Assembly (NCBI GenBank): GCA_002496635.1
Contig: DAKQ01000115.1
Location: 768-11,410, forward strand
DNA length: 10,643 nucleotides
DNA from: Euryarchaeota archaeon UBA82
GTDB lineage: Archaea > Thermoplasmatota > Poseidoniia > Poseidoniales > Poseidoniaceae
Direction of reading: 5' to 3'
Position numbers and translations under genes: made by a program
Notes under the pieces: model-generated
What the model saw: the letters and a program-made list of their open reading frames with translations, nothing else
Told to the model about the DNA's origin: nothing
The model's database searches: none
Part shown: piece after piece, positions 7,348 through 10,643 of the stretch
Layout of the letters: every line of letters begins with the position of its first letter
How positions within the stretch are numbered: position 1 is the stretch's first letter

Positions 7348-7468
7348 GGTATCCCTAACTACACCTAGTCTGACAGGGTTTATCAAAAGCGACCCTACAT
7401 ATTGCTATAAATTATCGAATTACGAAAGGTTACAAAATTTCAAACCAAAGATAACAATAGGCCTCTCT
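7348..7468. promoter_or_regulatory. Divergent promoter region between the UMF1 transporter and SDR genes
   Basis: A 121-base non-coding stretch between divergent start codons. CTATAAATT at 7405-7413 is a good archaeal TATA-like box. Read on the minus strand it is AATTTATAG, so it could serve either direction. With a start about 25 bases away, either transcript would have a leader of roughly 30-40 bases. ATAAACCCT on the minus strand (7375-7383) is another possible minus-strand element, and would give an almost leaderless transporter mRNA. AGGGATACC (7348-7356) abuts the transporter ATG. The plus gene has no clear Shine-Dalgarno. All promoter assignments are inferred from motif and spacing. 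Confidence 0.45.
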
Positions 7469-8464
7469 ATGAGCAAATCATTCCACCGTGTTCTCGTCAC
7501 TGGGTGTACCGGATTTCTTGGTCGCCAGGTCACCAATGAATTTCTCTCCAGAGGTTATCTCGTTCGAGGAACGACTCGTGCACTCGAAGAAGAACATGAA
7601 GGAATCAAACAAGACTTCAACGCAGGAGAACGCTTTGAGCTTTGTACAACTAATCTTCTCTCAGATAATGGTTGGGAAATTGCAATGGATGGAATTGATG
7701 CCGTAATCCATACAGCGTCCCCTTTTTCTGCTCAAGAACCTAAGGATGAACAAGTCCTCATTCGTCCAGCTCGAGAAGGTACTGTAAGAGTCCTAACACA
7801 TGCTTACAATGCAGGTATCCGTAAATTTGTGATCACGTCATCAACTGCGGCGATCTCTGGAGCAACTCCAACAAAAAAGAACCAGACCTATACACACGAG
7901 AACTGGACCGATCTTCAACAGAATGTTTCTGCATACACCAAGAGTAAAACCTTGGCAGAAAAAGCCGCTTGGAAATTTATAGAACAGCACCAAGATGCCA
8001 AGTTAACAACAGTTAATCCAAACGTTATCTTTGGTCCATTACATAGTGGAAGGTCAGGTACATCATTACGAATCATTGAATCCATCATTAGTAGTTCATA
8101 TCCTGGTTTCCCAAAGATCAGTTTTGCACCCGTCGATGTTCGAGATGTTGCTTGGATGCATGCTGAAGCGTTAGAGAACGAACATCTCGTAGGTGAACGT
8201 TTGATGATGTCATCAACACCGATTACAATGCCTCAAATTGCTCGTATTCTCAAGGCAAACGGTTGGAAGGTCACTACAAGAACACTACCAAATTTCATTG
8301 TTCGATTTATGGCTCTCTTCATCAAAGAAGCCCGTCTCATAACAAGTGGGCTAGGAACAACAAGTTACTACGACTGTTCAAACACACAGAACAAGACTGG
8401 ATGGGTCTCAAAATCTCACGAAGAGATGGTATTATCTGCTGCAGAATCTCTCAGAGATCAATGA
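7469..8464 (+). CDS. Extended SDR: dihydroflavonol-4-reductase-like NAD(P)-dependent epimerase/dehydratase family
   Basis: 331 residues, the usual size for this family. RVLVTGCTGFLGRQV (7-21) holds the TGxxGxxG dinucleotide-binding motif. IHTASPF (80-86) is the stretch typical of dihydroflavonol/cinnamoyl-CoA reductase relatives. KFVITSSTAAISG (119-131) supplies the catalytic Ser region, and YTKSK (156-160) is the YxxxK catalytic pair. NPNVIFGP (183-190) and PVDVRDVAWMHAEALE (221-236) are the further family blocks. It should be a soluble cytoplasmic NAD(P)H-dependent reductase of an aldehyde or ketone; the substrate is not predictable. The frame is open upstream to an ATG at 7301, but that extension lies in the divergent promoter and inside the neighbouring gene. 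The Rossmann motif fits ATG 7469. The stop lies 7 bases inside the end of the convergent aIF5A gene. Confidence 0.92.
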   Translation: MSKSFHRVLVTGCTGFLGRQVTNEFLSRGYLVRGTTRALEEEHEGIKQDFNAGERFELCTTNLLSDNGWEIAMDGIDAVIHTASPFSAQEPKDEQVLIRPAREGTVRVLTHAYNAGIRKFVITSSTAAISGATPTKKNQTYTHENWTDLQQNVSAYTKSKTLAEKAAWKFIEQHQDAKLTTVNPNVIFGPLHSGRSGTSLRIIESIISSSYPGFPKISFAPVDVRDVAWMHAEALENEHLVGERLMMSSTPITMPQIARILKANGWKVTTRTLPNFIVRFMALFIKEARLITSGLGTTSYYDCSNTQNKTGWVSKSHEEMVLSAAESLRDQ

Positions 8465-8847
8465 TCACGAATAATGATGTAACGACCAAGGGCTTCTTGC
8501 CACATGATTTCTTTACCAGCTTCGATGTTCATTCCTTCTCCAGGAAGTGGTAGAATCATCATTGTGTGGTCACGCATGTTCATGGCATGGACTTCCCCAT
8601 TGTCGATGTGAGTGACCATTGCAGTTCCCTTTTCGATCATTGGTACGTTGATTGAATCTGTTACAGTTCCAACGTGTGAAATTTTCTTACCGGTGAAAAT
8701 ACTTTCAAGAGAGAGACGTGCTTTAGCAGATCCGTGTTTCCCTGGCTTTGATTTTGAAATACTCAAGATTTTGTAAGCTTCTTCATCAACAACACAAAAA
8801 CGTCCTACTTTTAGGGTTCGAATTTCGACTCTGTCAGTTCCTGGCAT
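8458..8847 (-). CDS. Archaeal translation factor 5A (aIF5A, hypusine-containing)
   Basis: 129 residues, the normal length for archaeal IF5A. The N-terminal SH3-like domain (about 1-70) contains KVGRFCVVDEEAYKILSIS and the hypusination loop KPGKHGSAK, in which K37 is the lysine that deoxyhypusine synthase modifies. The C-terminal OB-fold domain (about 72-129) follows. The factor binds the ribosome near the E site, relieves stalls at difficult peptide bonds, and assists elongation and termination. The SKPGKHGSAKARLSLESIF stretch is strongly archaeal in style and is the best taxonomic marker in the window. ATG 8847 has no obvious Shine-Dalgarno. The upstream gene on the same strand stops 54 bases before, so aIF5A may have its own promoter. 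Its 3' end overlaps the convergent SDR gene by 7 bases. Confidence 0.96.
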   Translation of the reverse strand: MPGTDRVEIRTLKVGRFCVVDEEAYKILSISKSKPGKHGSAKARLSLESIFTGKKISHVGTVTDSINVPMIEKGTAMVTHIDNGEVHAMNMRDHTMMILPLPGEGMNIEAGKEIMWQEALGRYIIIRDH

Positions 8848-8901
8848 GAATAAACCGCATAGGTGATGGCTTAAGACAGTTGGGTTTTCAATTCTTGAAT
8901 T
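8848..8901 (-). promoter_or_regulatory. Short intergenic region upstream of aIF5A
   Basis: 54 bases between the SDR stop and the aIF5A ATG. The segment is AT-rich at its distal end, and a small inverted repeat AATTC-TT-GAATT lies at 8890-8901, directly after the SDR stop. A weak TATA-like TCTAAAAT straddles the SDR stop. It could hold a terminator for the SDR transcript, a promoter for aIF5A, or neither. Confidence 0.25.
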
Positions 8902-9648
8902 TTAGAGTTCTCGGACATCAAAACGCTGTCCAGATTGCTCAAATGTGTGAGTTGTAATCAGTGGAAGCAATTTCTTGGCAACATCTGCCGGGTCACTCAG
9001 ATCCCCATTTTCGTAGTAACCAACAAACGAAGAATGAGATGGGAAATCCTTTGAATCTGCCGAACGGATTTCTTTTTGCATATCGGTATCAACAATTCCT
9101 GGAGCGATTGAAATAGCACTAATTCCGTGGCTCTTCCCTTCTTCTGCTAAGCATCTGGCCCACATATCTTGACCTGCTTTAGCAACACAATATGAGGACC
9201 ATGATTCAAGTGGACGTAATGAAGCACCACTGGAAATTGTAGTTACTCTGCAGTGATCCGAGGCTTGCATCAATGAATAAACGCCTTGTGTAAGTCGTTG
9301 AACACCAATGAGATTTACCTGTATATTTTCAGCCCACGCATCACTCGGGGCTTTGTTCATTGGCAATATTGGTGAAATCATACCTGCGTTGTGTACGATT
9401 CCATCTAATTTCTTATGATCTCTATTGAGCACTAAAATGGCCTTATCAATCGATTCGTTATCGGACAGATCGCAGACAATTGAGGATGAAGATGAAGAAA
9501 TGGTTCTTACCTCTTCTGTGGATTCTTCTAACATAGCGGTATCTCGAGCAAGTAAGATCACATTAAATCCAGATGTTGCCAAACGTAGAGATAATTCCAA
9601 CCCAATGCCTTTTGATGCACCAGTCACAAGAAATGTTTTTTGTTCCAT
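8902..9648 (-). CDS. Classical short-chain dehydrogenase/reductase, benzil/sepiapterin reductase-like
   Basis: 248 residues from ATG 9648, typical of classical SDRs. With residue 1 at ATG 9648, TFLVTGASKGIG (5-16) is the NADPH-binding TGxxxGIG motif and CDLSD (59-63) the adenine-contacting region. NAG (87-89) stabilises the core. TISSGAS (137-143) carries the catalytic Ser, and YCVAK (153-157) the Tyr and Lys. SIAPGIVDTDMQKEIRS (180-196) and the tail pattern DFPSHSSF...GDLSDPADVAKKLL resemble (S)-benzil reductase (YueD) and sepiapterin reductase, so reduction of a diketone or pterin-like carbonyl is a plausible guess. An in-frame ATG at 9690 overlaps the previous stop as TAATG and would add 14 residues (MCKKVSILSFSGVV). 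I prefer 9648, because the Rossmann strand starts directly after it and a palindrome occupies the interval. A run of six Ser near 51-56 is unusual but harmless. Confidence 0.9.
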   Translation of the reverse strand: MEQKTFLVTGASKGIGLELSLRLATSGFNVILLARDTAMLEESTEEVRTISSSSSSIVCDLSDNESIDKAILVLNRDHKKLDGIVHNAGMISPILPMNKAPSDAWAENIQVNLIGVQRLTQGVYSLMQASDHCRVTTISSGASLRPLESWSSYCVAKAGQDMWARCLAEEGKSHGISAISIAPGIVDTDMQKEIRSADSKDFPSHSSFVGYYENGDLSDPADVAKKLLPLITTHTFEQSGQRFDVREL

Positions 9649-9665
9649 AACAACGCCTGAGAATG

Positions 9666-9681
9666 AAAGTATTGATACTTT
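9666..9681. repeat. Perfect 7+2+7 palindrome AAAGTAT-TG-ATACTTT
   Basis: Inverted repeat with 7-base arms and a 2-base centre, followed on the plus strand by TTT. It lies between the end of the BNR gene and ATG 9648 of the SDR gene, ending 18 bases before that ATG. Possible roles are an operator for a dimeric regulator or an RNA hairpin acting as terminator or attenuator between the two genes. It would be coding if the SDR starts at 9690. A chance match in AT-rich DNA cannot be excluded. Confidence 0.4.
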
Positions 9682-9689
9682 TTTGCACA

Positions 9690-10643
9690 TTAGAGTGTAG
9701 CCATTCCACCAGCAGGCATTGCATCCATCATTGAGATGGTGTCACCTCGAAGGCTTGGACCCACATTGATTGTACCAAAGATACCAATATCTGCTAGATT
9801 ATGCGATAGTGAGAACCATGTCCTTCCATACTGATCCACTCGAATATCAAGGAAATCACCCAATCCTCCACATCGATTGTATCCACAATCAGGTTCCTGG
9901 TCGATAGGGTCTCCAACCTTATTGAGTTGAACCGTTGTGAACATAGGTGTTTCATTGAATGCATCTGTTGCATATGTGAGATAAGCATTCCATGTCTCTT
10001 CATCGCCTTCAGTTTCGCCGACATAGCCGAATGCAACTGTGCCAGCGTCACCTGCAACAACAACAGGGAATCCAGTTCCTGAGAGATTGATAGGAGGAGC
10101 GATCATCGTTGCATTTGACCATGTATCCCCTTGATCGATGGAATACGACCAGTATGGCATGTTATCAAGACCCATCCACATTGCGTGTACGTTCCCTTCG
10201 CTATCAACTTCGACTTGAGCTTCTTCTGCATTCCAAGTATCAGCAGTTCCAGTTACGGATGTCGGCAACACATGTTCAGTCCAGGAGATGCCTGCATTCG
10301 TTGTTCTAAAGATCGAATATCCATCACCAGTACAACCTTTGTTTCCTCGATAGAAGTTCCCGTCAATGCTTCCAACAAGATGGGCACTAAGACCGCCAGA
10401 AGAGCATGTTACGGGAGCTCCAGAGGTTTCTGGACCCCATGTCGCTCCACCGTCTTGACTTGATGAACAAAGAGGATGAGGGGCGTTTCCATTGATACAG
10501 AACATCCATGTTGTTTCGTATAATGCTGCAGGCATGTTGCTGCTTGCAATTGTTTGGTGATCTTGAACAGAATACACTTGTGTAGCGATACTCGGTCCTT
10601 GCCAACTTGCACCTTCATCATCAGACCATTCAACGGTCATTCC
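9690..10643 (-). CDS. Asp-box (BNR/sialidase-like) beta-propeller protein, 5' end cut by window edge
   Basis: At least 317 codons are open to the right edge. The frame continues past the Met at 10640 (the next upstream codon is Gly), so the real N-terminus, presumably with a signal peptide, lies outside. At least four Asp-box motifs (S-x-D-x-G-x-x-W type) are spaced along the protein: SDDEGASW (6-13), SQDGGATW (61-68), TTNAGISW (113-120) and SIDQGDTW (167-174). A diverged copy RVDQYGRTW lies at 267-275. Such motifs mark turns of the beta-propellers in sialidases and related sugar- or surface-binding proteins. Six Cys occur (48, 58, 79, 103, 252, 257), which suits a secreted, disulfide-bonded protein. 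The catalytic Arg triad of true sialidases cannot be confirmed, so enzyme activity should not be assumed. The C-terminus lacks a membrane anchor or PGF-type sorting signal. The stop overlaps a possible SDR start as TAATG. Confidence 0.8.
   Translation of the reverse strand, partial: GMTVEWSDDEGASWQGPSIATQVYSVQDHQTIASSNMPAALYETTWMFCINGNAPHPLCSSSQDGGATWGPETSGAPVTCSSGGLSAHLVGSIDGNFYRGNKGCTGDGYSIFRTTNAGISWTEHVLPTSVTGTADTWNAEEAQVEVDSEGNVHAMWMGLDNMPYWSYSIDQGDTWSNATMIAPPINLSGTGFPVVVAGDAGTVAFGYVGETEGDEETWNAYLTYATDAFNETPMFTTVQLNKVGDPIDQEPDCGYNRCGGLGDFLDIRVDQYGRTWFSLSHNLADIGIFGTINVGPSLRGDTISMMDAMPAGGMATL

Noticed and set aside
7348..7386. TTG start adding 13 residues to the UMF1 transporter
   Set aside because: The extension would use leader sequence. 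ATG 7347 shares its immediate upstream sequence with the OPT ATG and leaves a normal cytoplasmic N-terminus.
7301..7468. 56-codon N-terminal extension of the dihydroflavonol-reductase-like gene
   Set aside because: It overlaps the transporter start and the divergent promoter. The Rossmann motif belongs right after ATG 7469.
8890..8901. Small inverted repeat AATTC-TT-GAATT as a terminator
   Set aside because: Five-base AT-rich arms are too short to separate from chance, so it is mentioned only within the intergenic entry.
9478..9500. GA-rich low-complexity stretch (plus strand)
   Set aside because: It simply encodes the six-serine run of the SDR protein on the other strand and shows no sign of a separate element.
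1..10643. CRISPR arrays, tRNA or rRNA genes, insertion sequences, toxin-antitoxin or phage genes
   Set aside because: I looked on both strands and saw no regularly spaced repeats, no tRNA-like cloverleaf in the few short gaps, and no transposase, integrase or toxin motifs. Coding genes fill almost all of the window.

Overview
This window most likely comes from a planktonic euryarchaeon of the Marine Group II (Poseidoniales) or a related Thermoplasmatota lineage. That placement is inferred. The firmest evidence is an archaeal-type translation factor 5A with the hypusination motif PGKHGSAK. Supporting signs are tight packing with 4-base stop/start overlaps, Shine-Dalgarno-like GGAG and GGTG sites, acidic membrane proteins, and a secreted Asp-box (BNR) beta-propeller protein. 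Base composition is moderately AT-rich and looks even across the window. I see no phage, IS, CRISPR, tRNA or rRNA. No intergenic gap exceeds about 125 bases.

Layout: (1) Bases 1-4040, minus strand: an apparent three-gene operon. An OPT-family oligopeptide transporter is followed by an EamA/DMT permease and then by the nucleotidase SurE, which runs off the left edge. Each junction is a 4-base overlap (GTGA, then ATGA). (2) Bases 4041-4145: a divergent promoter region. (3) Bases 4146-4607, plus strand: a small SLOG/DUF2493-like nucleotide-binding protein. Its 3' end overlaps the next gene by 19 bases on the opposite strand. (4) Bases 4589-7347, minus strand: a two-gene unit of an unusually long UMF1/Atg22-like MFS transporter and a membrane-attached left-handed beta-helix acyltransferase resembling part of the Pls proteins. 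(5) Bases 7348-7468: a second divergent promoter region with a good TATA-like box. (6) Bases 7469-8464, plus strand: an extended SDR similar to dihydroflavonol-4-reductases. It ends 7 bases inside the 3' end of the aIF5A gene. (7) Bases 8458-10643, minus strand: a BNR-repeat protein (5' end off the right edge), a classical SDR like benzil or sepiapterin reductases, and aIF5A.

Together the genes suit a heterotroph that imports peptides and small organic molecules (OPT, DMT, UMF1), salvages nucleotides (SurE) and reduces carbonyl compounds (two SDRs). This is mostly a housekeeping and transport region, and I do not see a clear new defence or mobile system. The observations most worth following are a ~205-residue insertion in the UMF1 transporter, rich in N-glycosylation sequons and containing two extra membrane segments, and the near-identical sequence GGGATACC directly before the start codons of the two unrelated lead transporter genes. 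A perfect AT-rich palindrome ahead of the second SDR and a SLOG protein lacking its family's RN motif also deserve a look.
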